This document shows, in pieces, positions 8,731 through 19,760 of a stretch of 64,000 nt of DNA. The notes under the pieces were generated by a model. That model was not told where the DNA came from, searched no databases, and saw only the letters and a list, made by a program, of their open reading frames with translations. Every line of letters begins with the position of its first letter. The stretch's first letter is position 1. Origin of the DNA: Cryobacterium ruanii. Its GTDB lineage: Bacteria > Actinomycetota > Actinomycetes > Actinomycetales > Microbacteriaceae. The stretch spans positions 62,001 through 126,000 of the forward strand of contig NZ_SOHK01000014.1 in the NCBI RefSeq assembly GCF_004404055.1, written 5' to 3'. Both the position numbers and the translations under genes were made by a program.

Positions 8731-9624
8731 ATGCGCGCACGCTATATCGTTCCGGCATTCGCTGCTGCAGCCGTTCTGCTGCTGACCGGCTGTGTCGACA
8801 ACTCCACCCCGGCCGCCACGACGCCCTCTGGTGAGGCCAGCACGATCGAAGCCGATGCCGCCGCGGTCGCGTTGCTCCCCGAAGACATCAAGAGCGCGGG
8901 CGTACTCGTGATCGGGACGGACGCAGCGTACCCGCCGAACGAGTTCAAGGATGAGTCGGGAGAACCGATCGGCTGGGGCATCGAACTCGCTGACGGCATC
9001 GCCGCCAAGCTCGGCCTCACGACCAAGTACCAGATCGCGTCGTTCGACAACATTATTCCGAGCATCACCGGCGGCACCGTCGACATCGGCGAATCCTCCT
9101 TCACCGACAACCTCGAGCGCGAGAAGCAGGTTGACTTCGTCAACTACTACAACGCTGGAATTCTTTGGGCGTCACCGGTCGGCAGCACCGTCGACCCCGA
9201 CAACGCCTGCGGCCTGACCGTCGCCGTGCAGTCCAACACGGTCGAAGACACCGATGAGCTGCCCGCCAAGAACGCGGCCTGCGTCGCCGCCGGCAAGGAG
9301 CCCATCGACGTGCTGCCCTATGGCTCCCAGGACGAAGCGACCAACGCGGTTGTGCTCGGCAAGGCCGATGCCCTCAGCGCCGACTCTCCCGTCACCCTCT
9401 ACGCCATCAGCAAAGCCGATGGCAAGCTGCAGCCCGCCGGTGAAAGCTTTGACACGGCGCCGTATGGCATCACGGTTGACAAGGGATCCGACCTGACGGC
9501 GGCCGTGCAGGCCGCCCTTCAGTCCATGGTCGATGACGGTTCCTACGGCAAAATCCTTGATGCCTGGGGGGTCACCGACGGTGGCATCGAGACCATCACC
9601 ATCAATGCCGCGTCCAACGGCTAG
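8731..9624 (+). CDS. Amino acid ABC transporter substrate-binding lipoprotein
   Basis: A 297-aa family-3 solute-binding protein. The signal peptide ends in the lipobox LLTGC (Cys 21), followed by a Thr/Ala-rich spacer. The folded part starts at IKSAGVLVIGTDAAYPPNEF, the signature of polar amino acid binding proteins, with GWGIELADGIAAKLGL and GTVDIGESSFTDNLEREKQVDF (split here by eye into its usual blocks) following. GAGAAGGAAG upstream supplies a ribosome-binding site. It feeds the permease and ATPase that follow at 9644 and 10627. Substrate is a polar amino acid or related compound; which one cannot be read from sequence. Confidence 0.92.
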   Translation: MRARYIVPAFAAAAVLLLTGCVDNSTPAATTPSGEASTIEADAAAVALLPEDIKSAGVLVIGTDAAYPPNEFKDESGEPIGWGIELADGIAAKLGLTTKYQIASFDNIIPSITGGTVDIGESSFTDNLEREKQVDFVNYYNAGILWASPVGSTVDPDNACGLTVAVQSNTVEDTDELPAKNAACVAAGKEPIDVLPYGSQDEATNAVVLGKADALSADSPVTLYAISKADGKLQPAGESFDTAPYGITVDKGSDLTAAVQAALQSMVDDGSYGKILDAWGVTDGGIETITINAASNG

Positions 9625-9643
9625 AGCGTAAGCGACTTTCATC

Positions 9644-10627
9644 ATGGCTAACACGGCCGCGCCCGGCGGCAAAACGGAGCCCGGAATCAAGGCGATTCGC
9701 CTGCGCCACCCGTGGCGCAACACCTTCGCGGTCGTGTTAGTGCTCATTGCCCTGTTGTTCATCGCCGATGCGGCGATGCGCCCGGCCTACGACTGGCCGG
9801 CGGTCGGCAAATACCTGTTCGACCAGCGCATATCGCAGGCGGCGTTCGTCACCCTGCAGCTCACGGTGTACTCGATGATCATCGCGATCATCCTCGGAGT
9901 GACCCTCGCCATCATGCGACTCTCACCCAACCCGGTGGTCAACAGCATCGCCTGGGTCTATCTCTGGGTGTTCCGCGGCACCCCGGTCTACGTTCAGCTG
10001 GTGTTCTGGGGTCTGATCGGCACGATCTACCAGTCCATCGACATCGGGCTGCCGTTCACCGAACCGTGGGTGTCCTTCCCGACCCGCGTCGCCCTGAGCG
10101 CGTTCGTGCTCGCGATCATCGGACTGGCCCTCAACGAGGCCGCCTACATGGCCGAAATCGTGCGGGCCGGCCTGCTCTCGGTCGACAGTGGCCAGGAAGA
10201 AGCGGCGACCGCACTCGGCATGAGCTGGTTCCAGACCATGGTACGCGTGGTTGTGCCGCAGTCGATGCGGGTGATCATTCCCCCGGCCGGCAACGAGGTT
10301 ATCTCGATGCTCAAGACCACCTCGCTCGTAACGGCCATTCCCTTCACCCTCGAGCTCTACACGCGCTCCCGTGACATCGCGGCCGTGACCTTCGACACCG
10401 TGCCGATGCTCATCGTCGCTTCGATCTGGTACCTGTTCTTCACCTCCATTCTCATGGTGGGCCAGTACTTCCTCGAGAAGAGGTTCGCGCGCGGCATCGG
10501 CGACCGTCGTCCAGACAAGAAAACGGATGACACCACCGCAACGATCACCGGCGTCACCCCGGTCGTCGGCAGCGGCCGGCCCACTGTCGTGCTGCCCGCC
10601 GCCGACCCGCCCAAGGGAGACCACTGA
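9644..10627 (+). CDS. Amino acid ABC transporter permease
   Basis: A 327-aa HisM/GlnP-family permease. It has an N-terminal helix ([19 protein letters not shown]), a second hydrophobic segment at [20 protein letters not shown], the RGTPVYVQL motif and the EAA loop [14 protein letters not shown]...EEAATALG that contacts the ATPase. One gene probably forms a homodimer, since no second permease is present. The C-terminus carries a polar, Pro/Thr-rich tail. The stop overlaps the ATG of the ATPase gene (10625-10629). Confidence 0.92.
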   Translation: MANTAAPGGKTEPGIKAIRLRHPWRNTFAVVLVLIALLFIADAAMRPAYDWPAVGKYLFDQRISQAAFVTLQLTVYSMIIAIILGVTLAIMRLSPNPVVNSIAWVYLWVFRGTPVYVQLVFWGLIGTIYQSIDIGLPFTEPWVSFPTRVALSAFVLAIIGLALNEAAYMAEIVRAGLLSVDSGQEEAATALGMSWFQTMVRVVVPQSMRVIIPPAGNEVISMLKTTSLVTAIPFTLELYTRSRDIAAVTFDTVPMLIVASIWYLFFTSILMVGQYFLEKRFARGIGDRRPDKKTDDTTATITGVTPVVGSGRPTVVLPAADPPKGDH

Positions 10628-11403
10628 TGCGTGCAACCGTTGACATTCCCATGGTGGTGGCCGACCGCGTTTCGAAGAGTTTCGGCTCCAATGAGGTGCT
10701 CAAGAGCATCTCGCTCGAGGTCAAGCGCGGCGAGGTCATGTGCCTGGTCGGGCCCAGCGGCTCGGGCAAGTCCACCTTTCTGCGCTGCATCAACCATCTC
10801 GAAGTCGTTTCGGCCGGGCGCCTCAGCGTCGACGGGGAGCTCATCGGCTACCGCGAGACCAACAACAAGCTCTACGAGATGCGTCCCAAGGAGGCGGCCC
10901 GGCAGCGCCGGGACATCGGCATGGTGTTCCAGCGGTTCAACCTGTTCCCGCACATGACCGCCCTGCAGAATGTGATGGAGGCACCCATCCGGGTCAAGGG
11001 CCTGTCGAAGGCCGGGGTCGAGGCCAACGCCCGCGCCCTGCTGGCCCGGGTCGGTCTCGCCGAACGCGCCGATTACTACCCCGCGCACCTCTCCGGTGGC
11101 CAGCAGCAGCGTGTTGCGATCGCTCGCGCACTAGCCATGGAGCCCAAGCTCATGCTGTTCGACGAACCCACGAGCGCGCTCGACCCCGAGCTTGTCGGTG
11201 AGGTGCTCGACGTCATGCAGGGCCTCGCTCGCGACGGTATGACGATGATCGTGGTCACCCACGAGATGGGCTTCGCCCGCGAGGTGGCCGATTCTCTCGT
11301 CTTCATGGACGGCGGTGTCGTCGTCGAGAGTGGCGTTCCCACCGAGGTGCTCGCCAACCCGCAGCACGAGCGCACCCGCGCCTTCCTCTCCAAGGTGCTC
11401 TAG
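10627..11403 (+). CDS. Amino acid ABC transporter ATP-binding protein
   Basis: A 258-aa GlnQ/HisP-type ATPase. Walker [12 protein letters not shown]-loop [12 protein letters not shown], signature [16 protein letters not shown], Walker [15 protein letters not shown] and the switch [13 protein letters not shown] are all intact, and the C-terminal [11 protein letters not shown] is typical. It completes a three-gene cassette with the binding protein and permease, translationally coupled to the latter. Confidence 0.94.
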   Translation: MRATVDIPMVVADRVSKSFGSNEVLKSISLEVKRGEVMCLVGPSGSGKSTFLRCINHLEVVSAGRLSVDGELIGYRETNNKLYEMRPKEAARQRRDIGMVFQRFNLFPHMTALQNVMEAPIRVKGLSKAGVEANARALLARVGLAERADYYPAHLSGGQQQRVAIARALAMEPKLMLFDEPTSALDPELVGEVLDVMQGLARDGMTMIVVTHEMGFAREVADSLVFMDGGVVVESGVPTEVLANPQHERTRAFLSKVL

Positions 11404-11422
11404 CCCCTTCTCCTCTGCACGG

Positions 11423-11455
11423 GCCCGGGCCCCGGTTCATAAGGTGGGCCCGGGC
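11423..11455. terminator. Bidirectional hairpin between convergent genes
   Basis: GCCCGGGCCC (11423-11432) and GGGCCCGGGC (11446-11455) form a perfect 10-bp stem with a 13-base loop between the convergent ATPase and hrpA genes. It can serve both strands. No strong T tract is present on either side. Confidence 0.65.
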
Positions 11456-11461
11456 GGCGAA

Positions 11462-14400
11462 CTACCCGGCGAGCACCTTCTGGATCCGCTGCAGCGACAC
11501 CGACTCTGCAGCCTTGAGCTCTTGCGCGAACAGGCTGATGCGCAGCTCCTCGATCATCCAGCGGGCGCGCAGAACCGGCGCCGCGGCATCCGCTTGAAGC
11601 GGCATGGTGCCGCCGGCGTTCTCGAATCGGGTGGTCGCGGCCTGGGTCTCGTTCATCCAGACCCGGTCGCGACTGGGATTGTCGACCAGTTTCGGCACGC
11701 GCGCGCTGATGCCGCCGAGGTAGCGCGGCAGGTGCCGCAGCTGGGCGAGGCCGGTTTCGCTGACGAATCCCGGGTAGACGAGCGCACTCAGCTGCTGGCG
11801 AGCATCGCTGATTCCGGGCAGCAGAGCCATGCTGGTCGCAGCCTTAAGCGCCTTGTCGGCCACACGATGAGCGGTGAGGATGCGTGCGACCAGGCCCACG
11901 GTTTCGAACATGGAGTCCATAACGACCCCCGACACCCGGTCACGAATGGTGTCGAACTCGGCCTTCATGAACACCTGCCCGTCGGGGCGCACCCGAAACA
12001 ATACGTCGTCGACCGCGGCAGCGAGGCAATCCTCAAACAGCGCCTGCGTGCTCTTGTACGGGCTCGTGGCGAGGCTGAGTTTCTCGGTGGCGGTGAGGTG
12101 CTGCTGCACGTACGCCGCCGGTGACGGCGTCGCGAGCAGCAGCAGCCGGCGCACCCCGCGGGGCAGCGCGCGGGCCTGCTCCAGCTCGGTGCTCATCATG
12201 CGAATAGAAACGGATGCGCCGTCATCGACGAGCGTCGGATACCCGCGAATCGTGTTGTCGCCCTGCTTGGTATCGAGAAAGCGGGGGAGTTCGCCGAGGT
12301 TCCAGGTGGTGAGGCCGCCCCGTTCGATCGCGTTGCTGGGTGCTGCGGCGCTCGTCGCCTTCGCGACGCTCTCCCGCACCCGCGTGCCAAGGCGGCGTTG
12401 TAGGTCGGCGAGGTTTTTGTCGGCGGCGACCGTGCGACCACGCTCGTCGGTGACGACGAAGGTCACTCGCAGGTGTGAGGGAACCCGGTCGAGTTCGAAG
12501 TCGCGCGCGCTCACCGGTACATAGGTGAGCTTCTGAATGAGTGCGGCGAGTGTCTCGGCGAAGGAGGCCTCCGGTACCGGCGTCGGCAGGGTTTCGACAA
12601 TTCCGGGCTCGGCGGGCAGCTCGGCGAGCAGGCGGGAGGCCCAGTCGGCTGCCGGAACGACGTTGCGACGGATACTCTTCGGCAGCGACTTGATCATGGC
12701 GGTCACCAGTTCGGCGCGCAGGCCCGGCACTTGCCAGTCGAAACCGTTCGGCGAGAGGCGCGCGAGCAGGGCAAGCGGTATGCGCACGGTCACGCCGTCG
12801 TCCTCTTCGCCGGGTTCGAAGCGATAGCCGAGCGTTAGACGTTGGTCGCCCTGCTGCCAGCTCGGCGGAAACAGCCCCTCGTCGATCTCGGGGGAGTCCT
12901 CGGCCACGAGGGCGTCGGCGGTCATCGTGAGCAGGTCGGGGGTGTCGAACCTGGCCGTACGCCACCAGCCCTCGAAGCTCTTGGTCGACGATACCTCGGC
13001 TGGAATACGGCGCTGGTAGAAGTCGAAGACGGCTTCATCATCGAAGAGGATGTCCCGGCGCCGGGTGCGCTCCTCCAGCTCGGCGAGTTCCTCCCGCAGC
13101 TTAGCGTTGGCCCGTTCGAACGCCCACATGCCCGGGTCTCCCATTTGGCCGGGCCGTCCGCCCCGGCTCGCGCTCGAGCCGACGGCGGGTGCGCCGTCTG
13201 ATCGGCCGGAGCCGCGGCCACTCGACGCTGTGCCACCGTCGGTTGAGATGCTGACGCGTTCGTTGCGGGACGGTCCGCGACCGCCGCGATCCGCTTCTTT
13301 CTCGGCCGCAGTCGATTGCGGTCCCGACGCCCGGTCCCACTCGCCCTCGACCAGCGCGTGCCGGATGAACAGCTCCCGGGCGTAGGCAGGGTCGATGCGC
13401 GAGAACTGCACCCGGCGGCGGGCCACGATCGGCACGCCGTAGAGCGTCACTCGTTCGTAGACGACCGCGGCGCCCTGCTTCATTTCCCAGTGCGGTTCGG
13501 AGTAGCTGCGCTTGCACAGGTTGCCGGCGAGGGGTTCGGCCCAGGCCGGGTCGACGACCGCGTTCATGCGGGCGAACAGGCGGCTGGTCTCGACCAGTTC
13601 GGCGCTCATCACGGCGCTCGGCTGTTTCTTGGCCAGGGTCGAACCGGGGAAAAGCACGAAACGTTGCTGCCGCGCGCCGACATAGTCCTTCTTGGCGACG
13701 TCCTTGAGCCCGATATGCGACAGCAGCCCCGCTAGCAGCGACCGGTGCACGCCGTCGGGGTTCACGCTCGGTTCGCCTCGCGGCAGCCCGAGCGGCTTGG
13801 CGAGCTGGCGCAACTGGCGCAGCACGTCCTGCCATTCCCGCACCCGCAGGTAGTTGAGATATTCGTTCTTGCACAGGCGTCGGAAGGCGCTCGAGCCCAG
13901 TTCGGATTGCTGCTTCTCGAGGTAGTTCCAGAGATTGAGCAGGCTGAGAAAGTCGCTCGTGGGGTCGGCGAACCGGGCGTGGAACTGGTCGGCCTGGGCG
14001 CGGCGCTCGAGTGGGCGCTCACGCGGATCCTGGATGGTCAGCCCGGCCACGATCGCCATGACCTCCCTGCTGGTGCCCTGCGTCTTCGACTCGATCACCA
14101 TGCGGCCAAAGCGGGGGTCGATCGGCAGCTGTGCGAGCTGCTGGCCGATCCGGGTGAGGCGCGGCGTAACCGTGCCAGTTGCCAGGGCTGGCGCCGCGGC
14201 ATCCGTTTCGGAACTCGCCGTGCTGCGGCCGCTCTTGGTGCGCCCGGCGCCTGCGGCTTCGATCGCGCCGAGTTCGGCGAGCAGGTCGAGGCCGTCCTTG
14301 ATATTGCGGCTGTCCGGCGGGGTTAAAAACGGGAACGACGCGATATCGCCGAGGCCGAGCGAGATCATCTGCAAGATGACCGCGGCGAGGTTGGTGCGTA

Positions 14401-15574
14401 GAATCTCCGGCTCGGTATATTCCGGGCGGCGCAGATAGTCCTCTTCCGAGTAAAGTCGAATTGCGATACCGTCGCTTGTTCGGCCGCTGCGGCCGCTGCG
14501 CTGGTTACCCGAGGCCTGCGAAATCGCTTCGATCGGCAGTCGCTGCACCTTCGAACGCACGCTGTACCGGCTGATGCGGGCGGTTCCCGCGTCGATGACG
14601 TAGCGGATGCCCGGCACCGTCAGGCTGGTCTCGGCCACGTTGGTCGCGAGCACGATGCGCCGTTTCACCCCGGCCACGGTCGAAGGTCGGAACACCCGGT
14701 GCTGGTCCGCCGACGACAGCCGGCCGTAGAGCGGCAGCACCTCGGTGGGATTGCGACTGGCCGAGGAGGCGTACTTGCCCTGCAGCGCGTCGGCGGCGTC
14801 GCGAATCTCGGTCTCGCCGGAGAGGAAGACGAGCACATCGCCGTTGGATTCGCGCTCGAGCTCGTCGAGGGCCGCGGTGATGCCCTCGATATAGTCGCGG
14901 TCGACGGAGGGAGCGGCATCCGTCGTATCGTCATCACTGTCATCACCGCTACTGGCGATGCCGGGCTCGGCCACGAGCGGCCGGTAGCGGATCTCGACCG
15001 GGAAGGTGCGGCCAGAGACCTCGACGACCGGCGCCGGGGTTCCGTCCGCGGCCGCGAAATGCTTCGCGAAACTGGCCGGGTCGATCGTGGCCGAGGTGAT
15101 GATGAGCTTGAGATCGGGGCGCTTGGGCAGCAACTGCCGCAGGTAGCCGAGCAGAAAGTCGATGTTGAGGCTGCGTTCGTGCGCTTCGTCGATGATGATC
15201 GTGTCGTACTTGCGCAGCATGCGGTCACGGTGAATCTCATTCAAGAGGATGCCGTCGGTCATCAACTTGATTCGCGTGTCAGCGCCGACCTTATCGGTGA
15301 ACCGCACCTGGTAGCCGACGAGCTGCCCAACCTCCTGGCCGAGCTCCTCGGCGATGCGTTCGGCGATGGTGCGGGCGGCCAGCCGGCGCGGCTGGGTGTG
15401 GCCGATGTTCCGGCGGCCGAGTTCGATGCAGATTTTGGGCAACTGGGTGGTCTTGCCCGAACCGGTCGACCCAGCGACGATCACCACCTGATTGTCGGCA
15501 ATCGCGCGGGCGATGTCGTCCCGACGCTGGCTGACGGGCAGTTCGGGCGGATAGGTGATATTCAGCGTTTCCAT
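11462..15574 (-). CDS. hrpA: ATP-dependent RNA helicase HrpA
   Basis: A 1370-aa DEAH-box helicase of the HrpA type. Walker A GSTGSGKTTQ is near residue 35, the DEAH box IIIDEAHERS near 130, SATID follows, and motif VI reads QRSGRSGR. The winged-helix/ratchet and OB-fold regions follow (KNEYLNYLRVREWQDVLRQL). The long C-terminal DUF3418-type part distinguishes HrpA from eukaryotic-type DEAH helicases. Between them, about residues 740-810, is a low-complexity Gly/Ser/Arg insertion. Known role: resolution of RNA structures and collided ribosomes. It is monocistronic on the minus strand; TATTAT lies nine bases before the ATG. Confidence 0.95.
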   Translation of the reverse strand: METLNITYPPELPVSQRRDDIARAIADNQVVIVAGSTGSGKTTQLPKICIELGRRNIGHTQPRRLAARTIAERIAEELGQEVGQLVGYQVRFTDKVGADTRIKLMTDGILLNEIHRDRMLRKYDTIIIDEAHERSLNIDFLLGYLRQLLPKRPDLKLIITSATIDPASFAKHFAAADGTPAPVVEVSGRTFPVEIRYRPLVAEPGIASSGDDSDDDTTDAAPSVDRDYIEGITAALDELERESNGDVLVFLSGETEIRDAADALQGKYASSASRNPTEVLPLYGRLSSADQHRVFRPSTVAGVKRRIVLATNVAETSLTVPGIRYVIDAGTARISRYSVRSKVQRLPIEAISQASGNQRSGRSGRTSDGIAIRLYSEEDYLRRPEYTEPEILRTNLAAVILQMISLGLGDIASFPFLTPPDSRNIKDGLDLLAELGAIEAAGAGRTKSGRSTASSETDAAAPALATGTVTPRLTRIGQQLAQLPIDPRFGRMVIESKTQGTSREVMAIVAGLTIQDPRERPLERRAQADQFHARFADPTSDFLSLLNLWNYLEKQQSELGSSAFRRLCKNEYLNYLRVREWQDVLRQLRQLAKPLGLPRGEPSVNPDGVHRSLLAGLLSHIGLKDVAKKDYVGARQQRFVLFPGSTLAKKQPSAVMSAELVETSRLFARMNAVVDPAWAEPLAGNLCKRSYSEPHWEMKQGAAVVYERVTLYGVPIVARRRVQFSRIDPAYARELFIRHALVEGEWDRASGPQSTAAEKEADRGGRGPSRNERVSISTDGGTASSGRGSGRSDGAPAVGSSASRGGRPGQMGDPGMWAFERANAKLREELAELEERTRRRDILFDDEAVFDFYQRRIPAEVSSTKSFEGWWRTARFDTPDLLTMTADALVAEDSPEIDEGLFPPSWQQGDQRLTLGYRFEPGEEDDGVTVRIPLALLARLSPNGFDWQVPGLRAELVTAMIKSLPKSIRRNVVPAADWASRLLAELPAEPGIVETLPTPVPEASFAETLAALIQKLTYVPVSARDFELDRVPSHLRVTFVVTDERGRTVAADKNLADLQRRLGTRVRESVAKATSAAAPSNAIERGGLTTWNLGELPRFLDTKQGDNTIRGYPTLVDDGASVSIRMMSTELEQARALPRGVRRLLLLATPSPAAYVQQHLTATEKLSLATSPYKSTQALFEDCLAAAVDDVLFRVRPDGQVFMKAEFDTIRDRVSGVVMDSMFETVGLVARILTAHRVADKALKAATSMALLPGISDARQQLSALVYPGFVSETGLAQLRHLPRYLGGISARVPKLVDNPSRDRVWMNETQAATTRFENAGGTMPLQADAAAPVLRARWMIEELRISLFAQELKAAESVSLQRIQKVLAG

Positions 15575-15605
15575 GAAGCCTCAATAATACTTCGCGCCAA
15601 CCCGT

Positions 15606-15660
15606 GCCGTGAAAGCGCGCGCAGCGTGGCTTTTCAGGCGTGCTGTGCGCTTTCGCGGTG
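15606..15660. repeat. Imperfect inverted repeat between hrpA and an AKR gene
   Basis: A purine/pyrimidine-rich arm (GTGAAAGCGCGCGCAGC, from 15609) is partly complementary to GCTGTGCGCTTTCGC ending near 15657. It sits between divergent promoters, so it is more likely an operator or a dispersed repeat than a terminator. The stem contains mismatches. Confidence 0.35.
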
Positions 15661-15709
15661 AGTGAACATTGGATGCTTGGGGGGGCGGACCGACAATAGG
15701 GGCCCATAG

Positions 15710-16552
<843 letters not shown>

Positions 16553-16697
16553 CCCGCAGCATCCGTGTGGCGCAGTGGTCCCGCAGACCGATGGTCGACG
16601 GGGCCACCGCTGTGTTTTGGACGGATCCGACCCGGCAGTGGCGTACATTGGGATGCGCTGTGTCTCAGGAGAGCGTGGCGCCCCGCAGAAAGTTCCC

Positions 16698-17363
16698 ATG
16701 AATCCCATTGAGTGGCTGTTCGACGCCCAATTGCAGATCGGAACGCAGAGCATCCTCTGGCGCGAGGTCATCGGCAACGCCTTCGGCATCGCGAGCGCGG
16801 TCGGCGGCATGCGCCGCAAGATCTGGGCCTGGCCGGTCGGTATCATCGGCAACGCGCTGCTGTTCACAGTGTTTCTCGGCGCCATATTCGGCACGCCCAA
16901 CCCGGTCAACCTGCTCGGGCAGGCCGGTCGCCAGATCATGTTCATCGTCGTCTCCATCTTCGGCTGGGTGCAGTGGCAACGAAGCCGCAACTCGGCCGTG
17001 CACGTTGCCGTGGCGCCGCACTGGGCAGGCACCCGTACCCGCATCCTGCTTGGTGTAGGCCTTGTCGCCGGCACCCTCGTGCTCACGCCTATCTTTCGCG
17101 CGCTCGGCTCGTTCGAACCGGTCTGGGCGGATGCCTGGATCTTCACCGGTTCCCTGCTCGCGACCTACGGCATGGCCAAGGGCTGGACCGAATTCTGGCT
17201 GATCTGGGTGGCCGTCGACGTGGTCGGTGTGCCGCTGCTGATCAGCGCCGGCTACTACGCCTCTGCCGTGCTGTACTTGTTCTATGGTGTCTTCACCCTC
17301 ATTGGCCTTGTGGTCTGGGTGCGTGTGCAACGCCGCCGGAACGCTCTGCTCGGCATCGTCTAG
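16698..17363 (+). CDS. pnuC: PnuC-family nicotinamide riboside/mononucleotide transporter
   Basis: A 221-aa membrane protein with about seven hydrophobic segments. The family motif WPVGIIGNALLF lies near residue 40 and the later W/N-rich helices (FTGSLLATYGMAKGWTEFW) match PnuC. Known role: facilitated uptake of nicotinamide riboside for NAD synthesis. The ATG at 16698 is chosen because the first helix (EVIGNAFGIASAVGG) follows directly; upstream in-frame codons encode no family sequence. The 145-bp leader was inspected for a riboswitch and none was recognised. Other vitamins (thiamine, riboflavin) are transported by relatives. Confidence 0.88.
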   Translation: MNPIEWLFDAQLQIGTQSILWREVIGNAFGIASAVGGMRRKIWAWPVGIIGNALLFTVFLGAIFGTPNPVNLLGQAGRQIMFIVVSIFGWVQWQRSRNSAVHVAVAPHWAGTRTRILLGVGLVAGTLVLTPIFRALGSFEPVWADAWIFTGSLLATYGMAKGWTEFWLIWVAVDVVGVPLLISAGYYASAVLYLFYGVFTLIGLVVWVRVQRRRNALLGIV

Positions 17364-17411
17364 CGTCAGGTACGGCTCGCCTTAGACGGCACCTTGGGAG
17401 CAGAATGGAGC

Positions 17412-19415
17412 ATGCCCAACCGCCTGGCCGACGCCATCAGTCCCTACCTGCGCAGTCACGCCGACAACCCGGTCGACTGGTTCGGCTGGGGCGCGGAAGC
17501 CTTTGCCGCGGCCCGTGAGCGGGACGTTCCGGTGCTCGTATCGATCGGCTACTCCACTTGCCACTGGTGCCATGTCATGGCCAGGGAAAGTTTCAGCGAT
17601 CCGGCGATCGCCGAGTACCTCAACGCCCACTTCGTCAGTATCAAGGTCGACCGGGAGGAGCACCCCGACGTCGACGCGAGCTACCTCGCCGCCGCGAGTG
17701 CCTTTACCGAGGGTCTCGGCTGGCCGCTCAACGTGTTCGTCACGCCCGATGGGCAAGCGTTCCACGCGGGAACGTACTTTCCGCCGGTGGCCCTGACGGG
17801 GCATCCGTCATTTCGTGACGTTCTGACCGCGGTTACAACAGCATGGGTCACTCGCCGCGCCGACGTTACGGCTGGCGCCGCCAGGGTGGCCGAGCTGCTC
17901 GCTGAGTCGGCGCGCGCGCTCGCGGCCGGCGCTTCACGCTCCGCGGCGGACGCGCAACCCAGCGCCGACGTTCTCGACCAGGCCGTAGCCGAACTGGTCG
18001 GCTACGAAGACCTCCGGTTCGGTGGCTTCGGCGGCAGCCCGAAGTTTCCGGTGGCCCCGGCACTCTCCTTTTTGCTCGGTCGCAGCGCTGCGAGCGGCGA
18101 CGGACAAATCCTTGCCCTGCGCACGCTCAAGCTCATGGGCGCGTCCCCGCTGCGGGACCCGATCGAGGGCGGCTTCTTCCGCTACGCGGTCAACCGTGAC
18201 TGGAGCGACCCGCACTATGAACGCATGCTCTACGACAACGCCCAGCTGCTCAGCCTGTACACGCGGGCCTGGATGATCACCGGGCAAGCGTGGGCCCGCG
18301 ACGTCGCCGAGGGAATCGCCCGTTTTCTTTGCGAGGTGATGCAGCTGCCGAGCGGCGGGTTCGCGAGCGCCCAGGACTCCGAGAGCACCGTGGACGGCCG
18401 ACGGGTCGAGGGCGGCTACTACGCCCTTGAACGAGGCGACCGCCAGCGGCAGACCCCGCCCGCACTCGACGAGAAGGTGCTGACCGGCTGGAATGGTCTG
18501 GCCATTCAGGCCCTGGCCCGAGCCGGCTTCGCCTTCGACCAGCCCCACCTCATCGACGCTGCCCGCCGCGCGGCCGACTATCTGGGTGAGCACCACGAGG
18601 GCGCCGACAGCGCCCTCGTGCGTGCCTCCGTTACCGAACGCAACTCCACAGCGAAAGCCACCCTGGAGGACTACGGCATGTACTCGCGGGGACTCCTCGA
18701 ACTCGCACTGGTCACCGGCGAGGTGATCTACGCCATCTCGGCTCGTCACCTGCTCGATAGCACGCTCCCGGAGCGCGACGACACTCCCGGCTTCCGTCCG
18801 CCGCACGGCGCGGATCCGGTGCTGAGCGAGCAGGGACTGGTCAGCGCCATCGATCCCTCCGAGGGTGCCTACCCCTCGGGCCTGTCCGCCACCGCCGATG
18901 CCGCCCTGCTCCTGCACCGTCTCACCGGCGACGACCGCTATCGGCGGGCCGCGCAGGCCGGCCTCGGCCTCGTGGCGGCCCTCGCACCAACCCGCCCGCT
19001 CGCCTATGGCGCCGCCCTGCGCCTGTTCGATGAACTGAATGCCCCGATCGAGCAGTTTGTGATCGTCTTGCCAGACCGGCCCGCGCCGACAGTTCCGCCG
19101 GCCGGCTCCCCGCCCGCTGTGCGGCCTGCCGCCGCGTACCCCGTCACCCTGCACGACCTCGCCCGACGCCACGCGGCGGGGGTCGTCGCATCCCTGTCAG
19201 AATCCCAGGCGCGAGCATTCGCCGCCGCCGGCTTCGACCTGTTCACGGCCCGAACGGCGCCGAGCGGCTTGCCCACCGCCTACCTCTGCCGTGACTTCGT
19301 GTGCCAGCTGCCGGTCACCGACCCGGCGGAGCTAGCGCCCGTCGACGCCAGCGCCGTACTCCTGGCTGAAATCGCCGCTGAACAGCAGCATGGGTCCCGG
19401 CCGCCCGAACACTAG
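17412..19415 (+). CDS. DUF255 thioredoxin-like protein (YyaL/SPATA20 family)
   Basis: A 667-aa protein beginning with the family hallmark [21 protein letters not shown]. The N-terminal thioredoxin-like domain has a CxxC motif in [15 protein letters not shown] (about residue 55), and the remainder folds as an alpha/alpha toroid like six-hairpin glycosidases (N-acylglucosamine 2-epimerase-like). The biochemical role of this widespread family is not settled. The ATG at 17412 matches the usual N-terminus; GGGAG (17396-17400) is the likely ribosome-binding site. The last 80 residues are shorter and more Pro-rich than in most homologues. Confidence 0.9.
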   Translation: MPNRLADAISPYLRSHADNPVDWFGWGAEAFAAARERDVPVLVSIGYSTCHWCHVMARESFSDPAIAEYLNAHFVSIKVDREEHPDVDASYLAAASAFTEGLGWPLNVFVTPDGQAFHAGTYFPPVALTGHPSFRDVLTAVTTAWVTRRADVTAGAARVAELLAESARALAAGASRSAADAQPSADVLDQAVAELVGYEDLRFGGFGGSPKFPVAPALSFLLGRSAASGDGQILALRTLKLMGASPLRDPIEGGFFRYAVNRDWSDPHYERMLYDNAQLLSLYTRAWMITGQAWARDVAEGIARFLCEVMQLPSGGFASAQDSESTVDGRRVEGGYYALERGDRQRQTPPALDEKVLTGWNGLAIQALARAGFAFDQPHLIDAARRAADYLGEHHEGADSALVRASVTERNSTAKATLEDYGMYSRGLLELALVTGEVIYAISARHLLDSTLPERDDTPGFRPPHGADPVLSEQGLVSAIDPSEGAYPSGLSATADAALLLHRLTGDDRYRRAAQAGLGLVAALAPTRPLAYGAALRLFDELNAPIEQFVIVLPDRPAPTVPPAGSPPAVRPAAAYPVTLHDLARRHAAGVVASLSESQARAFAAAGFDLFTARTAPSGLPTAYLCRDFVCQLPVTDPAELAPVDASAVLLAEIAAEQQHGSRPPEH

Positions 19416-19760
19416 CATCGGGGTGCCACCCAGACCCCACACCCGGGTCCGCCGACAGGATCCCTCGGGGTTTCCAGAATATCTGGGCCGGGTTCCTGTC
19501 CATCCGATCGAGCATGGTCGTCGGCTCCATCTGGTACACCCGCGCCGCAGCGAAATCCCAACGGCGGGTCGTACACTAAGGACGAACGCCATGGCGTTTC
19601 AGCGGCTGCAGGTCGCTCGCCCAAGAACTTCGTCACTTCTGGACGGTCGCCGCTTCGCAAGAGACTCACTGAAGCATCCACGCCGACGCAGTCGGCCGCA
19701 CTCTGCGGGTTCAGTCTTGGCTGGCCTGCGACGGAGTGCTCCACTTTTTCAAGGAGGACC
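19416..19760. other. 345-bp intergenic region, no gene seen
   Basis: No reading frame here resembles a protein. A loose inverted repeat near 19453-19503 (GACAGGATCCC against GGGTTCCTGTC) may end transcription of the DUF255 gene. AAGGAGG at 19751-19757 is a strong ribosome-binding site for the Stealth gene, so its promoter should lie in this stretch. Confidence 0.4.

Noticed and set aside
16553-16697. Riboswitch before pnuC
   Set aside because: No NAD, thiamine or flavin riboswitch core was recognised, and the leader after a likely -10 is only about 50 bases.
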